A stretch of DNA of 64,000 nt from Longicatena caecimuris (GCF_004341945.1 NZ_SMBP01000001.1:210001-274000); one strand, 5' to 3'. Shown: positions 25,087 through 34,489, numbered from the stretch's first letter. Program-made: numbers and translations. The notes: a model not told the origin generated them from the sequence alone.

Positions 25087-25806
25087 TTAATAGGTCAACA
25101 TCGTTAATTTCAAATGTTCACTCACATAATGAATGATCTGTGAGCAGGTTGGCTTGGTATTATAGACGCAGATTAATTCCGGACAATGACGATACGCATA
25201 GGCAATCGCTGTACGCATACATTTTTCAACACGTATTTGGGTCGTAGCATGAACTTTTGCCACCATAGCGTATAAGGTCCCCATCTTTAACTGTAACGGA
25301 TCTTCCTGCTGTGAAAATAAAATCGCAGCGGTACGTAAATAATTATAGCCTTTTAAGTGCGCCGGCAGGCCAAGTTCTTCCAGGATCCTGCCAGCCACAC
25401 TTTCCGAGGTCCAGTTGCCATTTTCCACAAGCTTATGATAGCGATTCTTGCTATGGATGGCTTCCATCAATTCATGAGGATTATAAGGTTTTGCTAAAAA
25501 AGTATGTAGATCATATTGTGCCATAAGTTGAAAAACATCGCTATCCATTTCATCAAACATCATGATAATTTGCAAGTTCACTAACGCTTCGCTCAGCGCA
25601 ATTTCTTCTAATAAATATTTCGCCTTTTGCTGGTCGATGGCATAACGCATGATAAAAATATCTGCATCTTGTTGTATGAGTTCTGTGGCAGACTGTGGAA
25701 TGGATGTGGTAATACCAACGATTTTAAGATCTTGTTCCTCCATGCTCATATCCATAACTTGTTTCAGCAATACAATGTCATCCAGACAAACATACACTCT
25801 TGCCAT
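25087..25806 (-). CDS. Spo0A-like transcription factor with degenerate receiver
   Basis: A 239-residue protein in two parts. The C-terminal half (about 138-235) matches the Spo0A DNA-binding domain: GLPAHLKGYNYLR at 146-158, TTQIRVEKCMRTAI at 188-201 covering the recognition helix, and TKPTCSQIIHYVSEHLKL at 217-234. The N-terminal half resembles a CheY-type receiver, but the phosphoacceptor position in ADIFIMRYAI is R54 and the switch Thr is lost, while the lysine of FLAKP (K106) remains. It probably cannot be phosphorylated in the normal way. It is either this organism's divergent Spo0A or a paralogue. It lies between an unknown winged-helix-like gene and hemW, not beside spoIVB. Confidence 0.8.
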   Translation of the reverse strand: MARVYVCLDDIVLLKQVMDMSMEEQDLKIVGITTSIPQSATELIQQDADIFIMRYAIDQQKAKYLLEEIALSEALVNLQIIMMFDEMDSDVFQLMAQYDLHTFLAKPYNPHELMEAIHSKNRYHKLVENGNWTSESVAGRILEELGLPAHLKGYNYLRTAAILFSQQEDPLQLKMGTLYAMVAKVHATTQIRVEKCMRTAIAYAYRHCPELICVYNTKPTCSQIIHYVSEHLKLTMLTY

Positions 25807-25823
25807 TGTTTTATTCCCCTTTA

Positions 25824-26690
25824 TCAGCTGTTTATATAATACACAAATTTACGACCGACTTTTTCTTTGGTATACCAACCTAAAGCTACCAAGCCATCCA
25901 TAGAAGTGCGGGCTGTTTCATAACATACATCATGTTCTTGCATACATTGGGCAATCGTATAATAATGATGTGCTTCATGATGCTTTGCATAAAAGGCGGC
26001 CTGTATCAAGGACATTGCCGGACATACTTCTTGTAAAGTTTGAGCATCATAGGTAAGAAATTGCCGGCTTTTCCGTTTTAATGATACCATTCTGTTTGAA
26101 ATTTGCAACTGTAAATCTTCAAGAAACCTTAGCAGCGCATAGGTCAAATCATGTTCCTGATGTTCGATCAGTATATCACGATATAGCGATTGCAATAATT
26201 CCCCATCTCCTAAACCACAAAGTCCTTCACAACGCAACATGAGTTCAGCTGCTCGTAAAAGCGATTCCTTATGTTCTTGCAAGAGAAAAAATAAACGTAA
26301 TATCACATGGATAGATGTATTACAGATCAGCTGTACATACATTTGAGGAATCGCTATATGAAAGCATTTCACTGTTTCTGATATATCACAGGGCCATTGC
26401 TGCTCGATATAAAAGCGCTGTGCCTGTGTTAATGTAGATGAATGTGTTGGTTTCTTATGCCGTTGTTGATATTGCAGAAGTAGCCTTTCACAAAAGGAAA
26501 GCTTTTGTATTACATATGGGTTTAAGGTAACATAGTATGGTTTTTCTTTATATGGTGTAAAACGAAAGATTCGTCGATATTCTTGAATTTGTTGCCATAC
26601 GCTTTCCAATACGACGCCTGATAATTCTTTCCTTAATTCCTCTTTCTTGATATATTGATCTTCACTATATGTCCTTGTTGTTTCAAACAT
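25824..26690 (-). CDS. Unknown protein with winged-helix-like C-terminus
   Basis: A 288-residue protein that I do not recognise as a whole. The middle is helical. The last 50 residues (YETARTSMDGLVALGWYTKEKVGRKFVYYI) look like a winged-helix unit of the kind seen at the end of some Fic proteins or MarR-like regulators, but no Fic motif is present. ATG at 26690 has GGAG nine bases upstream; a TTG start 17 codons earlier would coincide with the -35 box. It ends 17 bases before the Spo0A-like gene, so the two are probably co-transcribed and may work together. Confidence 0.7.
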   Translation of the reverse strand: MFETTRTYSEDQYIKKEELRKELSGVVLESVWQQIQEYRRIFRFTPYKEKPYYVTLNPYVIQKLSFCERLLLQYQQRHKKPTHSSTLTQAQRFYIEQQWPCDISETVKCFHIAIPQMYVQLICNTSIHVILRLFFLLQEHKESLLRAAELMLRCEGLCGLGDGELLQSLYRDILIEHQEHDLTYALLRFLEDLQLQISNRMVSLKRKSRQFLTYDAQTLQEVCPAMSLIQAAFYAKHHEAHHYYTIAQCMQEHDVCYETARTSMDGLVALGWYTKEKVGRKFVYYINS

Positions 26691-26711
26691 ACCATCACTC
26701 TCCAAGGCAAT

Positions 26712-26741
26712 AGTGTAGCATGTTTTTACAGGAATCCTCAA
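26712..26741 (-). promoter_or_regulatory. Promoter of the winged-helix/Spo0A-like/hemW operon
   Basis: TTGAGG (26741-26736), an 18-base spacer and TACACT (26717-26712) with a TGn extension on the minus strand. It lies just before the chosen start at 26690. Confidence 0.5.
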
Positions 26742-26837
26742 AGTTTCGACAAAACTAGCGAAAAACAGACCTTTTACAGCCTGTTTTTCTTATCTTCCTC
26801 GTATTATGCATTCACATAAGTGATATGTTTGCTTATT

Positions 26838-28643
26838 TTAAGATTCATCATCCATGGATAGAACCGCCATAAATGCTTCCTGTGGAACCTCCACACTGCC
26901 TACCGCCTTCATCCGTTTCTTTCCTTCTTTTTGTTTCTCTAATAATTTTTTCTTACGGGAAATATCCCCACCATAACATTTTGCCAAGACATTTTTGCGC
27001 AAAGATTTAATATCTGCACGAGCAATGATTTTCCCATTGATTGCTGCCTGAATAGGAATTTCAAATTGCTGTTTAGGAATCAATTTCTTTAATTTTTCAC
27101 AAATAGCTCTTCCTCTTGGATATGCAAACTCCCGATGCACAATGCTGCTTAAGGCATCGACAACTTCTCCATTTAACAAAATATCCATCTTCGCTAACTT
27201 ATTGGGCTGATAACCGATTAATTCATAATCAAAGGATGCATAGCCCTTCGTACAAGATTTCAGTTTATCAAAGAAATCATAAACAATTTCTCCTAAAGGT
27301 AATTCATAAATCAGATTCATTCTCGTATCATCAATATACACCATATCCGTATAATTGCCACGCTTGCGCTGACACAGTTCCATGATTGCCCCGACATATT
27401 CTTTTGGTGTCATGATGCTGGCTTTGACAAATGGCTCTTCAATATGGTCGATTTTCTGCACATCAGGTAACAGGCTTGGATTATCAATAGCAAGCATGCT
27501 GCCATCTGTCAGATAAGCATGATAGACAACTGAAGGCGCGGTTGCAATCAGATCAATATGATATTCACGCTCAATGCGTTCTTGAACAACATCCATATGT
27601 AGTAAACCCAAGAAACCACAACGAAAACCAAAACCTAAAGCCTGTGAAGTTTCCGCTTCAAATTGCAAAGAAGCATCATTTAATTGTAATTTTTCCAAAG
27701 CATCACGAAGATCATTATATTTTGCCGAATCAATCGGATATAAACCACAATATACCATAGGGTTCATTTCCCGATATCCATGCAGTGGTGCACTAGCAGG
27801 ATATTCGACATTGGTTATGGTATCACCGACACGCACATCTTGAATGGATTTGATTGACGCACATAACCAACCAACTTCTCCACATTCCAAACTGTCTTTC
27901 TTGACCTCTTTCGGTGTACGTACACCACATTCCAACACTTCATACTCTGCATCACTCGCCATAAAACGCACCTTATCACCAACGCGAATACGACCTTCCT
28001 TTACCCGCACAAAGGCAATGACACCACGATAGGCATCATAAACAGAATCAAATACCAAGGCCTGTAAAGGCGCATTAGGATCACCCTTTGGTGCCGGTAC
28101 ATTGGCTACGATATCTTCTAACACATCACGTATATGCAAGCCATTTTTAGCTGAGATCAATGGTGCACAAGAAGCATCCAAACCAATCACATCTTCAATT
28201 TCTTTTTTAACGACATCCGGTTGTGCACTAGGTAAATCTATCTTGTTGATGACAGGTAAAATTTCTAAGTCATTATCCAATGCTAAATACACATTTGCCA
28301 GTGTCTGTGCCTCAATTCCCTGAGCCGCATCTACGACTAAAACAGCACCTTCGCAAGCTGCTAAAGAACGAGATACTTCATAAGTAAAATCGACATGACC
28401 TGGTGTATCAATCAAATGAAAAATATAAGTCTTTCCGTTTAATGCTGTATATTGCAGCTGTACGGCATTTAGTTTAATGGTGATGCCACGTTCACGTTCC
28501 AGATCCATCGTATCCAACAGCTGTTCTTTCATTTCTCTTTGCTCAACGGTTTCCGTCAATTCCAAAATACGATCCGCAAGCGTTGATTTTCCATGATCAA
28601 TGTGGGCGATGATGGAAAAATTACGTATATATTTTTGTTCCAC
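26838..28643 (-). CDS. lepA: Elongation factor 4 (LepA)
   Basis: Ribosome-associated GTPase implicated in translation quality and ribosome biogenesis. The G1 motif AHIDHGKST spans residues 13-21, followed by the switch I block [16 protein letters not shown] and NKIDLP. The C-terminal LepA-specific domain ([22 protein letters not shown]) is intact; length 601. I chose GTG at 28643 since AGGAG lies upstream at a good spacing; a TTG seven codons earlier sits on the ribosome site. It has its own promoter. Confidence 0.96.
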   Translation of the reverse strand: MEQKYIRNFSIIAHIDHGKSTLADRILELTETVEQREMKEQLLDTMDLERERGITIKLNAVQLQYTALNGKTYIFHLIDTPGHVDFTYEVSRSLAACEGAVLVVDAAQGIEAQTLANVYLALDNDLEILPVINKIDLPSAQPDVVKKEIEDVIGLDASCAPLISAKNGLHIRDVLEDIVANVPAPKGDPNAPLQALVFDSVYDAYRGVIAFVRVKEGRIRVGDKVRFMASDAEYEVLECGVRTPKEVKKDSLECGEVGWLCASIKSIQDVRVGDTITNVEYPASAPLHGYREMNPMVYCGLYPIDSAKYNDLRDALEKLQLNDASLQFEAETSQALGFGFRCGFLGLLHMDVVQERIEREYHIDLIATAPSVVYHAYLTDGSMLAIDNPSLLPDVQKIDHIEEPFVKASIMTPKEYVGAIMELCQRKRGNYTDMVYIDDTRMNLIYELPLGEIVYDFFDKLKSCTKGYASFDYELIGYQPNKLAKMDILLNGEVVDALSSIVHREFAYPRGRAICEKLKKLIPKQQFEIPIQAAINGKIIARADIKSLRKNVLAKCYGGDISRKKKLLEKQKEGKKRMKAVGSVEVPQEAFMAVLSMDDES

Positions 28644-28671
28644 AGGTATCACTCCTAACAACACAGACCTA

Positions 28672-28700
28672 ATTATAACAGAGTTTTAATGGGATGCAAA
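28672..28700 (-). promoter_or_regulatory. Sigma-A promoter of lepA
   Basis: TTTGCA (28700-28695), a 17-base spacer and a perfect TATAAT (28677-28672) on the minus strand. Confidence 0.65.
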
Positions 28701-28720
28701 CAGAAATTGTGCAGGCGTTC

Positions 28721-28750
28721 TTGACGAAAGCGCACAGGCAGTGCTATAGT
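28721..28750 (+). promoter_or_regulatory. Sigma-A promoter of the candidate small RNA
   Basis: TTGACG (28721-28726), an 18-base spacer and TATAGT (28745-28750), with TGC before the -10 box (TGCTATAGT). It points along the plus strand in a region where both neighbouring genes are on the minus strand. Confidence 0.65.
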
Positions 28751-28756
28751 TATGTT

Positions 28757-28827
28757 TGTAAAGGATGAGAGAGCATCTCTTACACGAAAAAGAGCCATCT
28801 AGCTTGTATGCAGATAGCTCTTTTTTT
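28757..28827 (+). ncRNA. Candidate small RNA ending in an intrinsic terminator
   Basis: A 71-base transcript is predicted from the promoter at 28721-28750. Hairpin 1 pairs GTAAAGGATG (28758-28767) with CATCTCTTAC (28774-28783) around AGAGAG, nine of ten positions pairing. Hairpin 2 is a terminator: AAAAAGAGC/GCTCTTTTT and ATCT/AGAT with one mismatch (28787-28827), ending in seven T. No ribosome site or open frame starts within it. No known RNA family is recognised. The terminator could also act on the minus strand for rpiA. Confidence 0.6.
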
Positions 28828-28897
28828 CTTATTCTAGCAGATGCCTATAATACTCATACAAAGAACTTCCATCCATCATGAATCGATTGATCTATCT

Positions 28898-29581
28898 TTA
28901 TACATCACGCACAGGATGAATACATACCCCCTTTGACGAGGCAATGATACATAGATTGTCTTCATCATGGAAGTAACCGGTTTGGACGATAGCAGCAAAA
29001 GACATAAGAAAGGTATGTGCCTGTGCCAACGTTACTTGCTTCGGCACGAAAACATCAAGAATATAATGCTGATTATCTGTCAGAAAAGGTTGTGTTTCGG
29101 CCATACGCAAACTCGTTTTATAACCATGTTCGTTAAGCATATGGCGCGTATGAGCAAGTGTAAAAGGCAGAACCTCAACTGGCAAAGCATAACAATGACA
29201 GTCATCAACCAGTTTTTCATCGTCGCAAATCCAAATCGTCTTATCGGCCCATTGAAATAACATTTTTTCTCTAACCAAAGCTCCACCACCGCCTTTGATG
29301 ATATCGCCATGATGATTCAAGACATCAAAGCTGTCTACATAAACATCTAATGTTTGTACATACGTATCTGCCAGCAAAGGGATCTGATATTGCTTCGCCC
29401 ATTGCTGCGTACATAGCGAGCTTGCCATTGCCCGAATTTGTAATCCTTTGGCACATCGTTGTTGCAATGCTTGTAAAAAGTAATTAACTGTTGTTCCACT
29501 TCCTAAGCCGATATGCATGCCATCTTTTAGATACGCTATAGCCGCTAGTGCTGCCTGTTTTTTCTTTTCTTCCTTTGTCAT
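28898..29581 (-). CDS. rpiA: Ribose-5-phosphate isomerase A
   Basis: Interconverts ribulose-5-phosphate and ribose-5-phosphate. The 227-residue protein has the phosphate loop GLGSGTT at residues 25-31 and the catalytic KGGGGALVREK block (K96 to K106, E105). ATG at 29581 follows AAGGAG. It lies four bases after zwf and ends the pgl-gnd-zwf-rpiA operon, completing the oxidative route to ribose-5-phosphate. The bidirectional hairpin at 28787-28827 can stop its transcript. Confidence 0.94.
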   Translation of the reverse strand: MTKEEKKKQAALAAIAYLKDGMHIGLGSGTTVNYFLQALQQRCAKGLQIRAMASSLCTQQWAKQYQIPLLADTYVQTLDVYVDSFDVLNHHGDIIKGGGGALVREKMLFQWADKTIWICDDEKLVDDCHCYALPVEVLPFTLAHTRHMLNEHGYKTSLRMAETQPFLTDNQHYILDVFVPKQVTLAQAHTFLMSFAAIVQTGYFHDEDNLCIIASSKGVCIHPVRDV

Positions 29582-29585
29582 AAGA

Positions 29586-30974
29586 TTATTCTCCTTGCGG
29601 CTGCATAGTGAAGAGTTCATAACTTGCTTGAGGTCCTTCACTGCCAGATGGATAGATATATACAGGAAGCTGCGCGTTTTCATAACGCTCTTTCAATGCA
29701 TCGACATAGGCCCAGCTTGTTTCAATTTGATCCCAGCTGGAAAACCAGGATGTATCTGCATGCCAAACTGCCTGCAATAAGCGTTCATATGCTTCTGGTG
29801 TATTGATGCGATGAATATCGCTACAACTTTGACAAAAATCCATACTCACTGGCAAAATTTCTTCACTGTTCCCTGGCTTTTTGATGTTAAAGCGTACATA
29901 AACTCCTTCGGTCGGCTGAATCTTGATGATTAATACGTTTGGTTCCACATTAGGAAATGGAGCCTTAAAGGTAATGATAACTTCCATTTCTCGTTTATTC
30001 AGTTTCTTACCGGTACGAATCAGAAACGGTGTGTTTTGCCAACGTTCATTATCAATATATAAACGCAATGCCGCAAACGTTTCAGTCGTGGAATCATGTG
30101 CGACATGAGCTTCTTTTTGGTAACCAAAATATTGACCTAGTACCATAGTATCCTGTATATTCAGCTGATCTACGGGACGTAGTTGTTGTAGAAGCGTAAG
30201 CTGCTTCTCATGCAAATCTTCTTGGGTAAAGGCTTCTAAAGGTTCCATGGCGAGGATACTGAGAATTTGAAACAAATGATTTTGAACCATGTCTTTTAAT
30301 GCCCCGCTTTGATCATAATAGGCACCACGCGTTTCTACTCCGACTTCCTCCATAGCAGATATTTGTACATGGGCAATACATTCATGATTCCAAACATTAG
30401 CAAATAATGGATTCAAAAAACGAATCGTTTGAATGTTACGCACCATTTCTTTGCCTAGATAATGGTCAATATGATAAATATGACTTGCCTTGAAGAACGA
30501 TTCCAATTGTTCATTTAAGCGTTTGGCACTCTTGCGATCTTCTCCAAAAGGCTTTTCTATGACCACTCTGCCTTGTTTTGCATGCGGCACACGAAGCAAT
30601 CCTTGGGCAATCGTTGAAAAGAATCGAGGAGCGACAGCAAAGTAGAAAATATGCTGTGTATCCTGATGTTGTTTGTAGAAGGCAGCCAGTGTATCATAAG
30701 CCTCCTCTTTCGTAAAATCCATACATACATAAGATATCTTTTCACAAAACGATTGAAAAAGGGTTTCACGATATGGTAATCGCGCAAATTGCATTACCCA
30801 GTCTTTTATGATCGTACAATACTGTTCATGATCATAGGGTCGTCTGCCAAGCACAACAATCTTCGCATGCTGAAAAGCTTGATTGGCATATAAATTATAA
30901 AAAGCCGGTAATAATTTGCGATACGCTAAATCCCCAGTGCCTCCAAAAATCGTAAACGTGACTTGTTCATTCAT
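29586..30974 (-). CDS. zwf: Glucose-6-phosphate 1-dehydrogenase
   Basis: Oxidises glucose-6-phosphate to 6-phosphogluconolactone, making NADPH. The nucleotide motif GGTGDLA lies at residues 11-17, EKPFG at 140-144, and the catalytic IDHYLGKE at 169-176. Length is 462, somewhat short but complete. ATG at 30974 has GGAGGAGAG upstream and overlaps the end of gnd by eight bases. Operon order is pgl-gnd-zwf-rpiA. Confidence 0.96.
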   Translation of the reverse strand: MNEQVTFTIFGGTGDLAYRKLLPAFYNLYANQAFQHAKIVVLGRRPYDHEQYCTIIKDWVMQFARLPYRETLFQSFCEKISYVCMDFTKEEAYDTLAAFYKQHQDTQHIFYFAVAPRFFSTIAQGLLRVPHAKQGRVVIEKPFGEDRKSAKRLNEQLESFFKASHIYHIDHYLGKEMVRNIQTIRFLNPLFANVWNHECIAHVQISAMEEVGVETRGAYYDQSGALKDMVQNHLFQILSILAMEPLEAFTQEDLHEKQLTLLQQLRPVDQLNIQDTMVLGQYFGYQKEAHVAHDSTTETFAALRLYIDNERWQNTPFLIRTGKKLNKREMEVIITFKAPFPNVEPNVLIIKIQPTEGVYVRFNIKKPGNSEEILPVSMDFCQSCSDIHRINTPEAYERLLQAVWHADTSWFSSWDQIETSWAYVDALKERYENAQLPVYIYPSGSEGPQASYELFTMQPQGE

Positions 30975-32382
30975 GATCTCTCCTCCATTCATGATGAAAA
31001 CTTCCTGACATATCACATCTTTCGAATGTATGTGCACCAAAATAATCACGCTGCGCCTGAATCAGATTGGCACCGCTATGAGATGAGCGAAACATATCCA
31101 AGTAACTGACAGCATTTGCCATCGCCGGAATTGCCAGACCCTGTGTGATTGACATGGCTACCATATCACGCAAAGCTTGCTGATGTGTCTGCAATTGTTT
31201 GGCAAAGAAAGGATCAAATAGAAGGTGCGATGCTGGATTCTCTTTGGTAAAGGCCTGTTGAATATCGTTCAAAAAACGTGCCTGAATAATACAGCCAGCC
31301 CGGAAAATAGCGGCTATCTCACCTAATGCCAGCTGCCAATCATATTGTGAAGAAGCATGTGCTAACAAAGCAAACCCCTGTGCATAGGCAAGTATCTTTC
31401 CTGCATATAACGCCTGGCGTACAGTTTCTACAAATGCATCATTTTTTCTTTGCAAAGGTTTTCTGTCGGGATAAAGGATTTGCGCTTGATGACGCTGTGC
31501 TAACAAATTTGACATGACACGAGCATTACAGGAAGCCGTAATCATGGAAACATCCACTCCCTGTTTCAATGCTTCTATGCTCGTCCAGCGTCCAGTCCCT
31601 TTCTGTGCAGCACTATCTGCAATAACATCTAGCAAATCCTGAGAGGAACGATCATCTGAAGCAAGAAAAATATCTGCTGTTATACGGATAAGAAAGCTCT
31701 CTAATTCGCCGGCATTCCATTCTTTAAAAATTTTTGCGATTTCCGTATTTGTATAGCCACCTATATATTTTAATTGTAAATACGCTTCACTGATCAATTG
31801 CATATCGGCATATTCAATTCCATTGTGGACCATTTTCACATAATGTCCTGCTCCATTTTCTCCTATATACGTACAACACGGCTTCCCATCACTTGCCTTA
31901 GCCGCTATTGTTTCTAAGATAGGGCGTATTTTATCATAGGCCTGCTTATTTCCACCGGGCATAATACTAGGGCCAAAGCGGGCACCTTCTTCACCGCCGG
32001 ATACACCTACTCCAAAATAATGCAAACCATTTTTGCGTAATGCTTGTTCTCTTCGTATCGTATCCTCAAAAAATGAATTACCACCATCTAAAATGATATC
32101 CCCTTCCTCTAATAAATCCACTAACTGTTCTATCACCATATCCACTGCTTTACCGGCCTTTACCATCAGCATTACTTTCCTTGGCTTTTTCAGTGCCGCA
32201 ACACAATCTTTTAATTCCTTATAAATGTGTATATGAGGATGAGGGTGGTTTTTAGCCATCTGCTCACTAACCGCATAACTACGATTATACGCAGCCACAG
32301 CAAAGCCGTGATCTGCCATATTCAACGCTAAACTTCTTCCCATGACGGCTAAGCCGATCACAGCGATATCCTGTTGTTTCAT
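30967..32382 (-). CDS. gnd: 6-phosphogluconate dehydrogenase (decarboxylating)
   Basis: Converts 6-phosphogluconate to ribulose-5-phosphate, CO2 and NADPH. The Rossmann motif is GLAVMG (10-15), the substrate signature GVSGGEEGARFGPSIMPGG is at 126-144, and the catalytic K183 with H186, N187 and E190 lies in KMVHNGIEY. The 471 residues match the long, dimeric type. It begins immediately after the pgl stop codon and overlaps zwf by eight bases. Confidence 0.97.
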   Translation of the reverse strand: MKQQDIAVIGLAVMGRSLALNMADHGFAVAAYNRSYAVSEQMAKNHPHPHIHIYKELKDCVAALKKPRKVMLMVKAGKAVDMVIEQLVDLLEEGDIILDGGNSFFEDTIRREQALRKNGLHYFGVGVSGGEEGARFGPSIMPGGNKQAYDKIRPILETIAAKASDGKPCCTYIGENGAGHYVKMVHNGIEYADMQLISEAYLQLKYIGGYTNTEIAKIFKEWNAGELESFLIRITADIFLASDDRSSQDLLDVIADSAAQKGTGRWTSIEALKQGVDVSMITASCNARVMSNLLAQRHQAQILYPDRKPLQRKNDAFVETVRQALYAGKILAYAQGFALLAHASSQYDWQLALGEIAAIFRAGCIIQARFLNDIQQAFTKENPASHLLFDPFFAKQLQTHQQALRDMVAMSITQGLAIPAMANAVSYLDMFRSSHSGANLIQAQRDYFGAHTFERCDMSGSFHHEWRRDHE

Positions 32383-33336
32383 TTAACTTTCCTCCTGTTC
32401 AAATACGATACAAACACCTTCCTGTACATGTAATTTTGCACGTAATGGCTGTAATAAACCGCTTTTTTCATCTCTTTCAAAAACACGGATGTCATGACTG
32501 AAACGATGTATGACAAAGACAAAACGTCCATCCTTTGACAGTTGCATATCACGAGGATGATCTCCCATAGTCGATAAACGTTGAACGATACGTTTCGCTT
32601 TTCTGTCGAATACGATGATCTGGTTGACTTCTCGTAAAGTGATATACAAGAATTTTTCCTGTGCATCTATACGTATAGCGGCAGCTGCTGCTTTTTGATT
32701 TTGTGTATCCCAAAGTTTCTGGACAACTTGCACATTCCCTTGCATCTTTTCATTCATATGACACATAAATAACTCATTGCTTAATTCACTGACGACATAC
32801 AAGTACTTATTCTTGGTAAAGACGCCATGCCGCGGTCCACTATGCGCAGGGAAAGGCAAAATGTGAACACAGGCAAAATCTTTTCGACGATCAAACACAT
32901 ATATGGCATCCAATAATAAACATGGCACGAGCAGATAATTTTCCAGTAATAAAACCTGATGACACCCTGCTGCTTCTTGAATATAAATACGTTTGATCAA
33001 AGGCAGATCTTGAACCTTTTTATAAACTGATATCGTACCTTCATGATAATTAGCTGTATAAATATAGCTATCATCCTGCGTAATAAAACACGATGTTTTG
33101 GTTTCACTCAAATGTGTCATTGTTTTATCGCAAGAAATGTCCCATAAAGTGATTCCCGCAGCATTTCTATGACATACCGCTGCCAATTTCTTGTTAGCAT
33201 AAGAGAGATATTTGGCATCTTCAAAGCCAGGAAGCTCTTTGCGCTTTGTGAATTGCTTCGTAGTCTCATCAAAGCAAAACTGTATCAGACATTGGCTTTG
33301 TTCACTGGCATAGCTTCCTGCATAACCTTTGATCAT
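32383..33336 (-). CDS. pgl: 6-phosphogluconolactonase, beta-propeller (YbhE) type
   Basis: Hydrolyses 6-phosphogluconolactone between the Zwf and Gnd steps. The 317-residue protein is a seven-bladed propeller of the YbhE/lactonase family, recognisable by repeated strands such as YIYTANYHEGTISVYK, HSGPRHGVFTKNKYLYVVSEL and GDHPRDMQLSKDGRFVFVIHR. ATG at 33336 has AGGAG eight bases upstream; a GTG three codons earlier overlaps that site. As first gene of the operon it makes the pathway complete. Confidence 0.88.
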   Translation of the reverse strand: MIKGYAGSYASEQSQCLIQFCFDETTKQFTKRKELPGFEDAKYLSYANKKLAAVCHRNAAGITLWDISCDKTMTHLSETKTSCFITQDDSYIYTANYHEGTISVYKKVQDLPLIKRIYIQEAAGCHQVLLLENYLLVPCLLLDAIYVFDRRKDFACVHILPFPAHSGPRHGVFTKNKYLYVVSELSNELFMCHMNEKMQGNVQVVQKLWDTQNQKAAAAAIRIDAQEKFLYITLREVNQIIVFDRKAKRIVQRLSTMGDHPRDMQLSKDGRFVFVIHRFSHDIRVFERDEKSGLLQPLRAKLHVQEGVCIVFEQEES

Positions 33337-33450
33337 CTTACACACTCCTTTCTGTAGTGACTTTACTTTTTAAAGTATCTATCTATATCCTATCATAGTG
33401 TCACCACATACACTATTCATATGCTCTGGAAACCTTTACCAGCATCGCAT

Positions 33451-33497
33451 AAAAAAAGATTTCCACTCAAACACAATTGTTGTGCTGAATCGAAATC
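33451..33497 (-). terminator. Intrinsic terminator of fmt
   Basis: On the minus strand GATTTC (33497-33492) pairs with GAAATC (33463-33458) outside an inner CACAA/TTGTG stem, followed by seven T (33457-33451). Confidence 0.75.
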
Positions 33498-33508
33498 AAT
33501 GAATCTTA

Positions 33509-34438
33509 TTATTCGCAGATACAACCGATAAGCTGTTTCCCCATTCCATTATAGAAGGATTTGGCATCTACTTTGGCTTTCCCTTCCATTTGAATCCTAT
33601 CGACCAGAATATATCCATCTTTTGCCGCAATCGCATAACCATGTTCTAGCCAGCCAATGATTTCACCTGGTGTATAGGAATGGTCACAACGCATCATGCG
33701 CACTTTATGAAATTTTATCTTTTTCCCCTTCACAATCGCATTTCCTACTGGGAAAGGTATTAACCCACGTATATGATCGTATACCTTTTGGACATCCTCT
33801 TGAAAATTGATGTGCTCTTCTTCTTTTTGAATCGTATATGCAAATGTTGCCTCTTCTTCCTTTTGTTCTACAAAGATGGCACTGCCATCAATAATTTTCG
33901 GTATACTTTCACTTAATAAATCAGCACCGGCAACAGCAAGTTTCTCATATAAATCACCGGTCGTATCCTCTTGTGTAATCGCAACACGACACTGTGCCAT
34001 AACCGCACCGGCATCCATTTTCTTCACCATCCGCATAATCGACATGCCACTTTCCTTATCACCTTCTATAATAGCTTTATGAATAGGAGCTCCCCCACGC
34101 CATTTTGGCAATAAAGAAGCATGTACATTTATGCTGCCATAAGTTGGGGCATCCAGTAACACTTGAGGAATAAACTGTCCATACGCACATGTAACAATCA
34201 GATCCATATCTAGTTTTAATAATTCTTGATATTCCGAACGAATAGACAATGGTTGATAAATCGGCAAATGGTTGGCAAGTGCACATTGTTTGACCTCTGA
34301 CATTTTTAACTGCTGTTTTCTTCCGGCTTTTTTATCCGGTTGGGTAACAACTCCAATGACATCATAACCATCTTTTAATAAACGCTTTAACATCACTTGC
34401 GCAATGTCCGGTGTTCCCATAAATAAGATTTTTATCAT
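33509..34438 (-). CDS. fmt: Methionyl-tRNA formyltransferase
   Basis: Formylates initiator Met-tRNA with 10-formyl-tetrahydrofolate. The 309-residue protein has N104 and H106 in the NVHASLLPKWRGGAPI signature and the catalytic D142 (MDAG). A C-terminal OB-fold binds the tRNA. ATG at 34438 lies six bases after AGGTG; the GTG three codons earlier overlaps it. The usual partner def is not adjacent; instead it follows a spore-linked small gene. Confidence 0.95.
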   Translation of the reverse strand: MIKILFMGTPDIAQVMLKRLLKDGYDVIGVVTQPDKKAGRKQQLKMSEVKQCALANHLPIYQPLSIRSEYQELLKLDMDLIVTCAYGQFIPQVLLDAPTYGSINVHASLLPKWRGGAPIHKAIIEGDKESGMSIMRMVKKMDAGAVMAQCRVAITQEDTTGDLYEKLAVAGADLLSESIPKIIDGSAIFVEQKEEEATFAYTIQKEEEHINFQEDVQKVYDHIRGLIPFPVGNAIVKGKKIKFHKVRMMRCDHSYTPGEIIGWLEHGYAIAAKDGYILVDRIQMEGKAKVDAKSFYNGMGKQLIGCICE

Positions 34439-34489
34439 TAACATCACCTCTGCTGTGGGTATTATAGCATGTTTTCAGTTACGTTTCAT

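Noticed and set aside
25824-26690. Fic-domain protein
   Set aside because: The C-terminus resembles the winged helix of some Fic proteins, but the HPFxxGNGR-type active-site motif is absent.
28752-28802. Short ORF MFVKDERASLTRKRAI as a leader peptide
   Set aside because: Its ATG lies before the predicted transcription start, there is no ribosome site, and no gene follows on that strand.
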